Assembly (NCBI RefSeq): GCF_949987515.2
Contig: NW_027192658.1
Location: forward strand, 2,232,001 to 2,296,000
DNA from: Delphinus delphis
Lineage: Eukaryota; Chordata; Mammalia; Artiodactyla; Delphinidae
Direction of reading: 5' to 3'
DNA length: 64,000 nt
Positions 24,986 to 37,140 of the stretch are shown piece after piece; the first letter of the stretch is position 1; the number at the start of each line of letters is the position of its first letter. A model generated the notes under the pieces. That model made no database searches. It was given only the letters and a program-made list of their open reading frames with translations, and was not told the origin of the DNA. The position numbers and the translations under genes were made by a program.

Positions 24986-26097
24986 TTATGAAATGCTCCA
25001 CCCTCTGGCCATTACCTGAAAAAACAGCTTTAAAACCTATGCTAATTGTCACTTCATATGAACAAGTCCTGCAGGGCTGTAAAGGAAACCTGTCTTCATC
25101 ATGTCTTGCGGGAGGTAAAGGCCAAAGTATTTCAAAATGTGGCACATATTTCAAGAAAACCATTTGAAGAACTAAGCTGTAATAACCGTTTGAAAAATAA
25201 AAGGACATGCCTGAAAGCTCAGTTTCAAAGGATTATGAGACACATGCAAATCCAACCACACAGAGGTATCAGCTCACACCATTCAGAATAACCATCAGGA
25301 AAGAAACTACAAACGATCAATGCTGAAGAGGTTGTGGAGAAATGCATACCCTTAATTTGAAGTGGGACGTAACCTGGTAAGAGTCACTAATGGGAACAGG
25401 GTGGAGGTGCCTTTAAAAGGTAAATATTGAGCTATTATATGATCCAGCAGGCCCACTCCTGGGCCTATAACATAAGAAGACAGAATTGGAAAGACACAGG
25501 CAGGCAAATCTGCACTGCAGCAGTATTACAATAGCCAAGACATGGAAGCAACCAAAAGTCCATCAACAGATGAGTGGACAAAGAGGAACTGTTACATGTA
25601 GAGATGGAATATTAGCTCGGGAAAAAAGTGAAACAATGCCATTTGCAGCACCATAGATGAGTCTAGAGGTAACCATGCAACTTGTAGTAAGTGAGAAAGC
25701 GAAAGACACCTAACGTATATCACTTATAGGTGTTACCTGAAAATTGATAACAATGAAGATATTTCCACAGAGAAAGGCAATCACAGATTCATTGAACAAA
25801 CTTATGGTTCCCCAAATCGAAAGGTGTGAGGACTGGATACATTAGGATATTGGGGTTAACATAGATATAGAAACACATGTGAAATATATAATCACCAAAG
25901 ACCTACGGAATACCAAGAGAAGACTACTCAACATTGTGTCATAACCTACCTGGGAAAAGGTTCCAAAGAAGAATAGATATATGTATGTGTGTGAAAGAAC
26001 CACATCTTGCACACCTAGAACAAAAAAAAAAAACATTGTAATCAAATTTGCTGCGATAAAAAATAAAAATTAAATTAAAAATATGAACAAGAAATAA
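24986..26097 (+). repeat. L1-derived 1.2-kb tandem unit, copy 1 (5' partial)
   Basis: Begins inside the head block (CTGGCCATTACCTG, then AAACAGCTTTAAAACC), which also occurs near 29,440. From about 25,240 it becomes L1-like: CTCACACCATTCAGAATAAC, then an ACAATAGCCAAGACATGGAA stretch near 25,527 and GTGAAAGACACCTAACGT near 25,700, as in an L1 ORF2 3' end and 3' UTR. It ends in an A-rich tract (AAATTAAATTAAAAA near 26,070) leading straight into the next head block. Confidence 0.75.
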
Positions 26098-27330
26098 TGA
26101 GACATAAACTGAAAGGAATTTTTCCTGGCACATCCCATTCTAATTTTCAACCTAGAACAGGACTTCCATTAAGGCTCTGTTGCCCTGGTAACCAGATTTG
26201 GTAAAGGAGAAATGCTGCCGCCTTGTGACTGTTTCACACAACAGCAGCTTTAAACCAAGAGGTAATGGTCACTTAATATTCAAAATATGTGCAGCACTGT
26301 AAAGGACACCGGGCCTCAAAAATGTCCTGGGGTCGTAATCGACCAGAAAATTCAAAAGACGTCAACATTTCAAGAAGACAATGTCAAGAGGCATATTTTA
26401 CGCACATTTTGTCTTTTCTTTTTTTTCTCTTTAAAATAAAAGGGAATTGAAAAATGCACAACATCAGCAATGAATAAAGCCATGCAAATCCAATTACAGA
26501 AATGTTCACCTCACAGCCGTCAGAATGTTCTTCAGCAAAAAGTCTACAAATAATAAATGCTGAAGGGGTTTCAGAGAACTGTGTACCCTCCAGCTGCTGG
26601 GGGGGATGTAAACTGGTAACAGCCAGTAGTGAGAACATAATGGAGGTGGGTTTAAGGGTAAAAATTGAGCTACCATGTGATCTGGTAGGTCCTTTGATGT
26701 GCCTATCACCTGAGCAGAGCAGAATGGAAAAGACACAGACTGGCAATCCTGCACTGCAGGAATATTTAACATAGCCAAGACTTGGAAGAAACCAAAATGT
26801 CCATCAACAGAAAAATGCACACAGAGGAAGTGGTCCATGTAAACAATGGAATATAAGCCATGGAAAACAATGAAACAGTGCCATTTGCACCACCATATAA
26901 GGACCTAGAGATAATCACTCAAATTAAAGAAAGAAAGTGAAAGACAGATATCCTATGACATCACTTCTAGGTGTTACCTAAAAGTTGATACTCATGAACT
27001 TATTTCCAAGAGAAGGAAAAGCATGGATTAAGAAAAAAAAATTATGTTTAACCAATGGAAAAGTGTAAGGAATGTGTGAATTAGGATATGAGGGTCAACA
27101 GACATGTACTAATACATATGAAATATATAATCACAAAATACCTATGGAATACCAAGAGAGGTCTAGGCAACACTCTGTAATAACCTACATGGTAAAGAAT
27201 GCAAAGATAAATGACAGATACATTGATATAATGAACGAGATTCTGTACACCTAGGAGAAACAAAATATTTTTATCAAGTTTGCTCTGATAATTAATAAAA
27301 ATTAAATTTATAAAACAAACAAGAAGTAAG
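26098..27330 (+). repeat. L1-derived 1.2-kb tandem unit, copy 2
   Basis: Starts at GAGACATAAAC with the head-block motif CATTCTAATTTTCAA near 26,126; the same motif (CACTCTAATTTGCAG) recurs 1,241 bp on. The head block covers about 26,098-26,480 and the L1-like 3' end about 26,480-27,300. CAACAGCAGCTTTAAACC near 26,241 is shared by the other copies. It has no 72-bp palindrome and lacks the satellite's spacer of about 550 bp. Confidence 0.8.
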
Positions 27331-28530
27331 GAGATATAAGCTCTTGGGGATGTGCTCTGGCACATTCCACTCTAATTTGCAGCCTACTAACACGATTTCC
27401 AGGAAGGCTCTGCTGCCCAAAAACCCAGAGTTGGAAATGTAGAAATTCTGCTGCCTTGTGGCCGTTTTCCGCAAGAGCGGCGTTAAGCCCACAGCTAATG
27501 TTCTCTTAACATTCACAAGGACTCAGGGCTGCAAAGGACACCTGCCCTAAACAACTGTGCTGAGGTAGGGAATGGACAATAAAATTCAAAACTGGCAAAT
27601 TTTTCAAGACGATAGTATGAAGAGGTAAGTTTGACTCACTCTCTTGTTTAAAAAAAGGAAAATGGGTGAAAGCTCAACCTCAGGAATTATTAGACTCATG
27701 CAAATCTAATGTACAAAAAGGTTTCAACTCACACCAGTCGACTGACCATCAGCAAAAGGTCTACAAACAATAAATTCTGAAGGGGTTTTAGAGAACTGTG
27801 TGCCCTCTAGCTGCTGGTGAGATGTAACGTGGTAAGAGCCAATAATGAGAACAGAAAGGAGCTACGATTAAAAGTAAAAGTTGAGGTACCATTCGATGCA
27901 GCAGTCACACCACTGGGCCTCTCACCTGAGAAGACCAGAATCGAGAAGACGCAGGCTGCAAAAGCTGCACTGCAGCCTTATTCACAATAGCCAAGACAGT
28001 GAAGCCACCAAAATGTCCATCAACAGATGTATGGATGAAGAAGAAGTGGTCCACGTTCACAATAGAATATTAGCCATGGAAAACAATGAAACACTGCTAT
28101 TTGAGGTGCCATAGATGAGCTTGGAGATAATCACAGAATATGAGGTAAGTCAGAAAGCAAAAGACCTATATCCTATGATATCACTTATAGGCGTTATCTA
28201 ATAACTAACACAAATGAACATATTTCCACAGAGAAAGACACTCACAGACTTAGAAATTAAGTATGCTTATCTAAAAGGAAAGGTGGGCAGAATGGATAAA
28301 TTAAGATTAACGTTACCATACGTATACAAATACATATAATAAACATATATCAAAAAGACGGACCATATAGCAAGGGAGGTCTATGGAACACTGTAATATT
28401 TTACATGGGAAGAGGATCTGAACATGAATAGACATATATATTGTACAAATGAACCAGATTGTGTACATCTGGACAAACAATATCTAATCATTACCCCGAT
28501 TAAATAAATTTTAAAAACCAAGATGTAATG
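27331..28530 (+). repeat. L1-derived 1.2-kb tandem unit, copy 3
   Basis: About 1.2 kb. Head block, then GTTTCAACTCACACCAGTCG near 27,721 opening the L1-like part, and CCTATGATATCACTTATAGG near 28,170. The latter matches the satellite's AAGATATCACTTATAGAGGG and an L1 3' UTR. Open frames on either strand are short and not conserved between copies. Confidence 0.8.
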
Positions 28531-29316
28531 AGACATAAACTTATGGGCGTTCCTCCTGGCACATTCCATTCTAACTTAAAACCTAGGACCACGACTTCCA
28601 GAAAGGCTCTGCTGCCCTAGTACCCAGATTTGGGAAAGGACAAATGCTGCCTCCTTGTGGCCGTTTCCCACAACAGCAGCTTTAAACCCAGTGCTAATAG
28701 TCACTAAATATTCACCAAACTTGCAGTTCTGTAATGACATCTGCCCTCCAAAAAAATCCTGGGGTCGAATATCCACCAAAAATTCAAAAGAGGGCAACCT
28801 TCCAAGAAGACAGCTTCAAGAGATAGATTGTACTCACACTTGATTTTTAACAGAAAGGAAAAAGGCGTGGAAAATGATGAATTTTAGGAATTTTTAAAGT
28901 CATGCAAACCCAAATTACAAAAACCTATCAGGTCACAACAGTCAGATTGGCCATTAGCAAAAATGCTGCAAACTATAAATGCTGAAGGGATTGTGGAGAA
29001 GTTCGTACCCTCGGCTCTAAGGGAGACATGGTAAGAGCCACTAATGAAAACACAATGGAGGTGCTTTGAAAAGGTAAACATTGAGCTACTAGTCAATCAG
29101 TCATACCCACTGCTGGGACTATCACCTGAGAAAATGAGAATCAAAAAGTCACAAGCTGGCAATCTTGCACTCCAGCAATATTTAATATAGCCAACACTTG
29201 GAAGCAACGAAAATGTCCCTCAACAGAGCAATGCACCAAGAAGTGGTCCATATACAAAATGGAATATTATTCCGATAAAAATATAAATTAAATTAAAAAA
29301 ACAAACAAAAGTAAGG
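28531..29316 (+). repeat. L1-derived 1.2-kb tandem unit, copy 4 (internally deleted, 786 bp)
   Basis: Same head block (CATTCTAACTTAAAACC near 28,566). The L1-like part stops at ATGGAATATTAT near 29,268 and passes directly to the terminal A-rich tract, so roughly 420 bp of the 3' UTR-like portion is missing compared with copies 2 and 3. Confidence 0.78.
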
Positions 29317-29750
29317 AGACATCAGCTTTTGGGGGTTTATCCGGGCACATTCCACTCTAATTTATAACCGAGGAAGACCACCGGCCGGAAGCTCTGTTTC
29401 CCTAGTACCAGCATGGGGAACAAAGAAAGGCTGCCGCAATCTGGCCGTTACCTGCAAAAGCAGCTTTAAAGCCTGTGCTAATGGTCACTTCATGTGAACA
29501 AGTACTGCAGGGCTGTAAATGAAACCTGCCCTCAAAATGTTTTGAGGGAGGTAATGGCCAATAAATTTCAAAATGTAACACATACTTTAGAAAACACTTT
29601 GAAGAGCTAAGCTGTAATCACAGTTTGAAAAATAAAAAGGACATGACTTAAAGCTCAATTTCAAAGGATTATGAGTCATATGCAAATTCAACCACAAAGA
29701 GGTATCAGCTCACACCAGTCAGAATATCCATCAGCAAGAAAACTACAAAC

Positions 29751-29764
29751 AATAAATGCTGAAG
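29751..29764 (+). repeat. Target-site duplication, left copy (truncated L1)
   Basis: AATAAATGCTGAAG, matching 30,264-30,277. It is also the normal sequence of the host unit at this point, so the empty site can be read off the sister units. Confidence 0.85.
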
Positions 29765-30263
29765 CCATAAAAAGAAACGAAATTGAGCTATTTGTAATGA
29801 GGTGGATAGACCTAGAGTCTGTCATACACAGTGAAGTAAGTCAGAAAGAGAGAGACAAATACCGTATGCTAACACATATACCTGGAATTTAAGGGAAAAA
29901 ATGTCATGAAGAACCTAGGGGTAAAACAGGAATAAAGACAGAGATCTACTAGAGAATGGACTTGAGGATATGGGGAGGGGGAAGGGTAAGCTGTGACAAA
30001 GGGAGAGAGAGGCATGGACATATATACACTACCAAACGTAAGGTAGATAGCTAGTGGGAAGCAGCAGCATGGCACAGGGAGATCAGCTCGGTGCTTTGTG
30101 ACCGCCTGGAGGGGAGGGAGGGTGGGAGGGAGGGAGACGCAAGAGGGAAGTGATATGGGAACATATGTATATGTATAACTGATTCATTTTGTTGTAAAGC
30201 ACAAGCTAGCACACCATTGTAAAGCAATTATACTTCAATAAAGATATTAAAAATAAATAAATA
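29765..30263 (+). mobile_element. 5'-truncated L1 insertion (3' UTR and extreme ORF2 end)
   Basis: About 500 bp in sense orientation. It starts near the end of ORF2 (AAAGAAACGAAATTGAGC, GTGAAGTAAGTCAGAAAGAG) and runs through a G-rich 3' UTR with GATCAGCTCGGTGCTTTGTG and a run of G triplets at 30,111-30,134. It ends at a CAATAAAG-type signal followed by an AAATAAATAAAT tail. The 14-bp target-site duplication fits L1-mediated insertion. The body closely resembles the 3' UTR of the larger L1 at 37,140-37,500. Confidence 0.92.
30111..30134 (+). other. G-quadruplex-prone G-run cluster in L1 3' UTR
   Basis: Six closely spaced runs of three or four Gs with 1-base loops on the + strand, meeting the usual four-run rule for a G-quadruplex. 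Related but sparser runs sit at about 29,970 and at 37,215-37,400 in the other L1 3' UTR. Confidence 0.7.
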
Positions 30264-30277
30264 AATAAATGCTGAAG
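30264..30277 (+). repeat. Target-site duplication, right copy (truncated L1)
   Basis: AATAAATGCTGAAG, continuing into the interrupted host unit (GTGTTGTGGAGAAATGCG). Confidence 0.85.
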
Positions 30278-31080
30278 GTGTTGTGGAGAAATGCGTACCC
30301 TCAACTTTAAGTGGGATGTAACCTGGAAAGAGCCAATAATGAGCACAGAATCGTGGTGCATTTAAACGGTAAACCCCGAGATACCATATGATACAGGATG
30401 CCCACTCCTGGGCCTATAACATAAGAAGACAGAATTGTAAAGACACAGGCAGGCAAATGTGCAGTGCAGCAGTATTACAATAGCCAAGACATGGAGGCAA
30501 CCAAAAAGTCCATCAACAGGTGAGTGGACAAAGAAGAACTGGTACATGTACAGATGGAATATTATCTAGGGAAAAAAATGAAACAATGCCATTTGCAGCA
30601 CCGTAGATGATTCTAGAGGTAATCAGGCAAATTGTACTAAGTCAGACAGCAAAAGACACATATCCTATAATATCACTTATAGGTGTTAGCTAAAAATTGA
30701 TACCAATGAAGATATTTCCACAGAGAAAGGCAATCACAGATTCATTAAACAAAGTTATGGTTCACCAAATGGAAAGGTGTGAGGACTGGATACATTAGGA
30801 TATTGGGGTTAACATAGATATAGAAACACATGTGAAATATATAATCACCAAAGACCTATGGAATACCAAGAGAAGACTACTCAACATTGTGTCACAAGCT
30901 ACATGAGAAAACGATCTGAAGAAGTATAGATACATGTATATGTGTAAAAGAACCACATCTTACACACCTAGAACAAACAAAACATTTTAATCAAATTTGC
31001 TCTGATAAAAAATAAACATTAAAAAAAGAACAAGAAAAAAAAAGAGAGAAAAAAAGGGGAAAAAAAGAACGAGAAGTAAT

Positions 31081-31200
31081 GAGACATACACTTAAGGGGC
31101 TTTTTGCTGGCACATTGCATTCTAATTTACAACCAGAACATGACTTCCATTAAAGCTCTGTCATCACTAATAAAGCAGCTTTATAAGCAATGTTGAAGGT
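31081..31200 (+). repeat. L1-derived 1.2-kb tandem unit, copy 6 (5' stub)
   Basis: Head block only: GAGACATACACTTAAGGGGC, CATTCTAATTTACAACC, TGACTTCCATTAAAGCTCTG. It then loses similarity near 31,165-31,200. This marks the right edge of the array. Confidence 0.65.
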
Positions 31201-31599
31201 AGCTTAAAAGAATTCTCACTAATTATTGACAGTAACAAGAAAACAAACAAAAGTAAAAATCTCATGGCAAAAAGTATACATAGAGTAAGGGTAGTAGATC
31301 AAACACTTATTAAACTTCTGTAAAGAATAAAAGACAACAGTAGTATTTTTTTTTAAAGAGAGGGGCCAAATAAATCAGAACTGAAAGAGATGATGTTACA
31401 AGAGCCACCACAGAAATACAAAGTATCCTAAGATACACACAGGGTAACTCAGGGCTCAGACTGGACAGAGCCCACTCTCCATTCCCCTGTACATGACTTA
31501 CAGGAGCCTCAGGAACTGAGGAGGGGGTCCTTGAGGAGAGGCACAAGATAGAAGATGTTAGGCATTAACATGACTGCATTCATTTTAAACGTGCCTGAA
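31201..31599. other. Unassigned sequence with a short L1 ORF2-like scrap
   Basis: Mostly unrecognised. CACCACAGAAATACAAAGTA near 31,408 matches the middle of the L1 ORF2 seen at 34,530, so an L1 fragment of about 40-50 bp is present. The rest may be the far 5' end of the following L1 or older flanking DNA. Confidence 0.4.
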
Positions 31600-31729
31600 C
31601 TACATTCACATGAGATGATTTTGTCCTGTTTGTACATCAGCACCTCTAGTCGGAACTGCAGATCTTTGGTTTCACCACCTCTATGACAGCATTAGCTTCA
31701 CCTGCTGTGGACTGTCTCCTATAGGATTT

Positions 31730-32365
31730 CTAGAACCACAAAACATCGAAGCTTCACAGGACCCAGAGTCTGTGCGACTCCACTCAGAGTCTCAACTGCA
31801 TTCAGAGACTCAGAGTCTCAACAGAGACTCCACTCTTGGAGGACACACACAAAGTAGTGTGCACATCAGGACCCAAGGGAAGGAGCAGTCACCCCGTAGG
31901 TGAATGATCATACCTAGCTGCTAGTTTTAGAGGGTCTCCTGCAGAGGTGGGGTGTGGCTGCAGCTCACCATGGGGACAACGACACTGACAGCAGAAGTTC
32001 TGGGAAATACTCCTTGGCGTGAACTCTCCCAGAGTCCACCATTAGCCCCACCAAGAGCAAGGTAGGCTCCAGTGCTGGGTCGCCTCAGTCCAAACAACCA
32101 ACAGGGAGGGAACCCAGCCCCATGCATCAGCAGACAAGTGGATTAAACTTTTTATTAAACTTTTATTTAATCCACAGACAAGCAGATTAAAGCTCTGCCC
32201 ACCAGAACAACACCCAGCTCTACCCACCACCAGTCCCTCGCATAAGGAAGCTTGCACAAGCCTCTCAGATAGACTCAATCACTGGAGAGCAGACAGCAGA
32301 AGCAAGAAGAACTACAATTCTGCAGCCTGTGGAAGGAAAACCACATTCACAGAAAGATAGAGAAA
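31730..32365 (+). promoter_or_regulatory. L1 5' UTR / internal promoter region
   Basis: Leads into ORF1 and holds the L1-type stretch GGACACACACAAAGTAGTGT near 31,839. The part near 31,770-31,830 contains short imperfect repeats of ACTCAGAGTCTCAAC. At 32,128-32,193 the GACAAG..GATTAAA segment is duplicated with an AT-rich insert. L1 5' UTRs normally act as internal pol II promoters; activity here is inference only. Confidence 0.6.
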
Positions 32366-33289
32366 ATGAAAAGGCAGAGGACTTTATACCAGATCAAGGA
32401 ACAAGATAAATCCTCAGAAAAACAACGAAATGAAGTGGGGATAGGTAACCTTCCAGTAAAAGAATTCAGAATAATGATAGTGAAGATGATCCAAAACCTT
32501 AGAAAAATAATGGAGGCAAAGATCGAGAAGATGCAAGAAATGCTTAACAAAGACCTAGAAGAATTAAGGAACAAACACCTAGAAGAATTAAAGAACAAAC
32601 AAACAGAGATGAACAATACAATAACTGAAATGAAAAATACACTAGAAGGAATCAGTAGCAGAATAACTGTGACAGAAGAACGGATAAGTGACCTGGAAGA
32701 CAGAAAGGTGGAAATCACTGCCATGGAACAAAATAAAGAAAAAGAATGAAAATAAATGAAGACAACCTAAGAGACTTCTGGGACAACATTAAATGCAACA
32801 ACATTCGCATTATAGGGGTCCCAGATGGAGAACAGAGAGAGAAAGGACTCGAGAAAATATCTGAAGAGATTATAGTTGAAAACTTCCCTAGCATGGGAAA
32901 AGAAATAGCCACCGAAGTCCACGAAGCGCAGAGAGTCCCAGGCAGGATAAACCAAAGGAGAAAAATGCCGAGACACACAGTAATCAAATTGAAAAAATTA
33001 AAGACAAAGAAAAATTATTGAAAGCAACAAGGGAAAAATGACAACATACAACGGAATTCCCATAAGGTTAACAGCTGATTTCTCAGCAGAAAATCTACAA
33101 GCCAGAAGGGAGTGGCATGATAAATTTAACGTGATGAAAGGGAAGAACCTACCACCAAGAGTACTCCACCCAGCAAGTATCTCATTCAGATTTGATGGAG
33201 AAATCAAAAGCTTTACAGACAAGCAAAAGCTAAGAGAATTCAGCACCACGAAACCAGCTCTACAACAAATGCTAAAGGAACTTCTCTAA
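32366..33289 (+). pseudogene. L1 ORF1 (RNA-binding chaperone), frameshifted
   Basis: ORF1p binds L1 RNA as a coiled-coil trimer. Three pieces are visible: 32,366-32,749 (N-terminus and coiled coil, rich in L, E and K heptads), 32,746-33,021 (RRM-like region with IRIIGVPDGE near residue 20 of the piece), and 33,038-33,289 (C-terminal domain). The middle piece is in another frame and the third returns to the first frame, so two frameshifts lie near 32,740 and 33,022. A 24-bp tandem duplication (32,554-32,577 and 32,578-32,601) adds eight residues to the coiled coil. Length across the breaks is about 308 codons, near the family norm of 300-370. The ATG at 32,366 (MKRQRTLYQ) fits the family start. 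Confidence 0.9.
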
Positions 33290-33352
33290 GTGGGAAACAC
33301 AAGAGAAGAAAAGGACCCACTAAGACAAACCCATAACAATTAAGAAAATAAT

Positions 33353-36300
33353 AATAGGAACATACATATTGATAATTACCTTAAACGTGAATGGATTAAA
33401 TGCTCCAACCAAATGACACAGGCTCACTGAATGGATACAAAAACAAGATCCATATATATGCTGTCTACAAGAGACCCATTTCAGACCTAGGGACACATAC
33501 AGACTGAAAGTGAGAGGATGGAAAAATATATTCCATGCAAATGAAAATCAAAAGAAAGCTGGAGTAGCAATACTCATATCAGATAAAATAGATTTTAAAA
33601 TAAAGAATGTTACAAGAGACAAGGAAGGACACTACATAATGATCAAGGGATCAATCCAAGATATAACAATTATAAATATATATGTACCCAACACAGGAAC
33701 ACCTCAATACATAAGGCAACTGCTAACAGCTATAAAAGAGGAAATCAACAGTAACACAATAATAGCAAGGGACTTTAACATCTCACTTACACCAATGGAG
33801 ATCATCCAGACAGAAAATTAATAAGGAAACACAAGCTTTAAATGACACAATAGACCAGATAGATTTAATGGATATTTATAGGACATTCCATCCAAAAACA
33901 GCAGACTACAAGTTCTTCTCAATGGCACACGGAACATTCTCCGGGATAGATCACATCTTGGGTCACAAATAAAGCCTCAGTAAATTTAAGAAAACTGAAA
34001 TCATATCAAGCAGCTGTTCCGACCACAATGCTATGAGATTAGAAATCAATTACAGGGAAAGTAACGTAAAAAACAAACACATGGAGGCTAAACAATACAT
34101 TTCTAAATAACCAAGAGATCACTGAGGAAATCAAAGAGGAAATCAAAAAATACCTAGAGACAAATGACAACAAAAACACGATGATCCAAAACCTATGGGA
34201 TGCAGCAAAAACAGTTCTAAGAGGGAAGTTTATAGCAATAAAAGCCTACCTCAAGAAACCAGAAAAATCTCAAATAAACAATCTAACCCTACACCTAAAG
34301 GAACTAGAGAATGAAGAACAAAACCCAAAGTTAATAGAAGGAAAGAAATCATAAAGATCAGAGCAGAAATAAATGAAATAAAAACAATAGCAAAGATCAA
34401 TAAAACTAAAAGCTGGTTCTTTGAGAAGATAAACAAAAATGATAAAACTTTAGCCAGACTCAAGTAAAAGAGGGAGAGGACTCAAATCAATAAAATTAGA
34501 AATGAAACAGGAGAAGTTGTAACAGACACCACAGAAATACAAAGCATCCTAAGAGACCTCTACAAGCAACTCTATGCCAATAAAATGGACAACCTGGAAG
34601 AAATGGACAAATTCTTAGAAAGGTATAACCTTCCAAGACTGAACCGGGAAGAAATAGAAAATATGAACAGACCAATCACAAGTAATGAAATTGAAAGTGT
34701 GATTAAAAATCTTCCAACAAACAAAAGTCCAGAACGAGATGGCATCAGAAGTGAATTCTATCAAACATTTAGACAAGAGCTAACACCCAATCTTCTCAAA
34801 CTCTTCAGAACTTTTCAGGGGAAGGAACACTCCCAAACTCATTATATGAGGCCACAATCACCCTGATACCAAAACCAGACAAAGATACTACAGAAAAAGA
34901 AAATTAGAGACCAATATCACTGATTAATATAGATGTAAAAATCCTCAACAAAATACTAGGAAACAGAATTAAACAACACATTAAAAGGATCATGCACCAT
35001 GATCAGGTGGGGTTTATCCCAGGGATGCAAGAATTCTTCAATATACACAAATCAATCAATGTGATACACCATATTAACAAATTGTAGAATAAAAATATGA
35101 TCATCCCAATAGATGCAGGAAAAGCTTTTGACAAAATTCAACACCAATTTATGATTAAAAGTCTCCAAAAAGTGGGCATAGAGGGAATCTACCTCAACAT
35201 AATAAAGGCAGTATATGACAAACCCACAGCAAACATCATTCTCAATAGTGAAAAACTAAAAGCATTTCCTCTAAGATCAGGAACAAGACAAGGATGTCCA
35301 CTCTCACCACTATTACTCAACATAGTTTTTGGAAGTCCTAGACACAGTAATCAGAGAAGAAAAAGAAATAAAAGGAATACAAATTGGAAAAGAAGAAGTA
35401 AAATTGTCACTGTTTGCAAATGACATGATACTACACATAGTGAATCCTAAAGATGCCACCAGAAAACTACCAGAGCTAATCAATGAATTTGGTAAAGTTG
35501 CAGGATACAAAATTAATGCACAGAAATCTCTTGCATTCCTATACACTAACAATGAAAGATCAGAAAGAGAAATTAAGGAAACAATCTCATTCACCATTGC
35601 AACAAAAAGAATAAAATACGGAGGAATGACCCTACATAAGGAGGTAAAAGACCTGTACTCAGAAAACTATAAGACACTGCTGAAAGAAATCAAAGATGAT
35701 ATAAACATATGGAGGTATAAACCATGTTCTTGGATTAGAAGAATCAATATTGTGAAAATGACTATAGTACCCAAAGCAAGCTACAGATTCAATGCAATCC
35801 CTATCAAATACCACTGGCATTTTCTACAGAACTAGAACAAAAAAATCTTAAAATTTGTATGGAGACACAAAAGACCCCGAATAGCCAAAGCAGTCTTGAG
35901 GGAAATTAAAAGAGCTGGAGGAATCAGACTTCCTAACTTCAGACTATACTACAAAGCTACATTAATCAAGACTATATGGTACTGGCACAAAAACAGAAAT
36001 ATAGATCAATTGAACAAGATAGAAAGCCCAGAGATAAACCTACGTACCTATGGCTAACTCATCTATGACAAAGGAGGCAAAGATATACAATGAAGAAAAG
36101 ACAGTCTCTTCAGTAAGTGGTGCTGGGAAAACTGGACAACTACACGTGAAAGAATGAAATTAGAACACTCCATAACACCATACACAAAAATAAACTCAAA
36201 ATGAATTAGAGATCTAAATGTTAGACCAGACACTATAAAATTATTAGAGGAAAACATAGGCAGAACACTCTATGACATAAATCACAGCAAGATCCTTTTT

Positions 36301-37140
36301 GACCCACCTCCTAGAGAAGTGGAAATAAAAACAAAAATAAACAAATGGGACCTAATGAAACTTCAAAGCTTTTGCACAGCAAAGGAAAACATAAACAAGA
36401 CGAAAATACAACCCTCAGAATGGGAGAAAATGTTTTCAAATGAAGCAAATGACAAAAGATTAATCTCCAAAATTTACAAGCAGCTCGTGTAGCTCAATAT
36501 CACAAAAACAAACAACACAATCCAAAAATGGGCAGAAGACCTAAATAGACATTTCTCCAAAGGAGATATACAGATTGCCAATAAACACGTGAAAGGATGC
36601 TGAACATCACTAATCATTAGAGAAATGCAAATCAAAACTACAGTGAGGTATCAACTCCCAGCAGTCAGAATGGCAATCATCAAAAAATCTACAAACAATA
36701 AATGCTGGAGAGGCATTTACTGGAGAAAAGGGAACGTTCTTGCACTGTTGCTGGGAATGTAAATTGCTATACCCACTAGGGATAACAGTATAGAGGTTCC
36801 TGAAAAAACTAAAAATAGAAGTACCATACGACCCAGCAATCCAACTACTGGGCATTTGCCCTGAGAAAACCATAATTCAAAAAGAGTTATATACAACAAT
36901 GTTCATTGCAGTTCTACTTACAATAGCCAGGACATGGAAGCAACCTAAGTGTCCATCGACAGATAAATGGATAAAGAATATCTGGCACATATATAAATGG
37001 AATATTACTCAGCCATAAAAAGAAACAAAACTGAGTTATTTGTAGTGAGGGGGATGGACTTAGAGTCTGTCCTACACAGTGAAGTAAGTCAGAAAGAGAA
37101 AAATAAATACCGTGTACTAACAGAGATATATGGAATCTAA
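33353..37140 (+). pseudogene. L1 ORF2 (endonuclease and reverse transcriptase), multiply broken
   Basis: ORF2p nicks target DNA and copies L1 RNA. The endonuclease domain (about 33,360-33,830) is recognisable from NVNGLNAPTK, the QETH region and the RDFN motif, which replaces the usual GDFN. It carries an in-frame TGA at 33,414. The reverse transcriptase lies at about 34,585-35,835, with [10 protein letters not shown] near 35,120 and [10 protein letters not shown] near 35,285. The catalytic FADD motif reads FAND (35,413-35,424), so one metal-binding aspartate is lost. Further frameshifts occur near 33,800 and 35,330, and stops after 35,835. The C-terminal region reaches about 37,140. Confidence 0.92.

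Larger units (their letters stand above)
29317..31080 (+). repeat. L1-derived 1.2-kb tandem unit, copy 5 (split by an L1 insertion)
   Basis: Without the L1 at 29,765-30,263 and one duplicated target copy the unit is about 1.25 kb, in line with copies 2 and 3. Its right half (30,278-31,010) is very close to copy 1 (25,330-26,050): both share long stretches around the CATAAGAAGACAGAATTG and TTAGGATATTGGGGTTAACA motifs. Copies 1 and 5 are therefore nearest relatives and flank the others. Confidence 0.78.
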
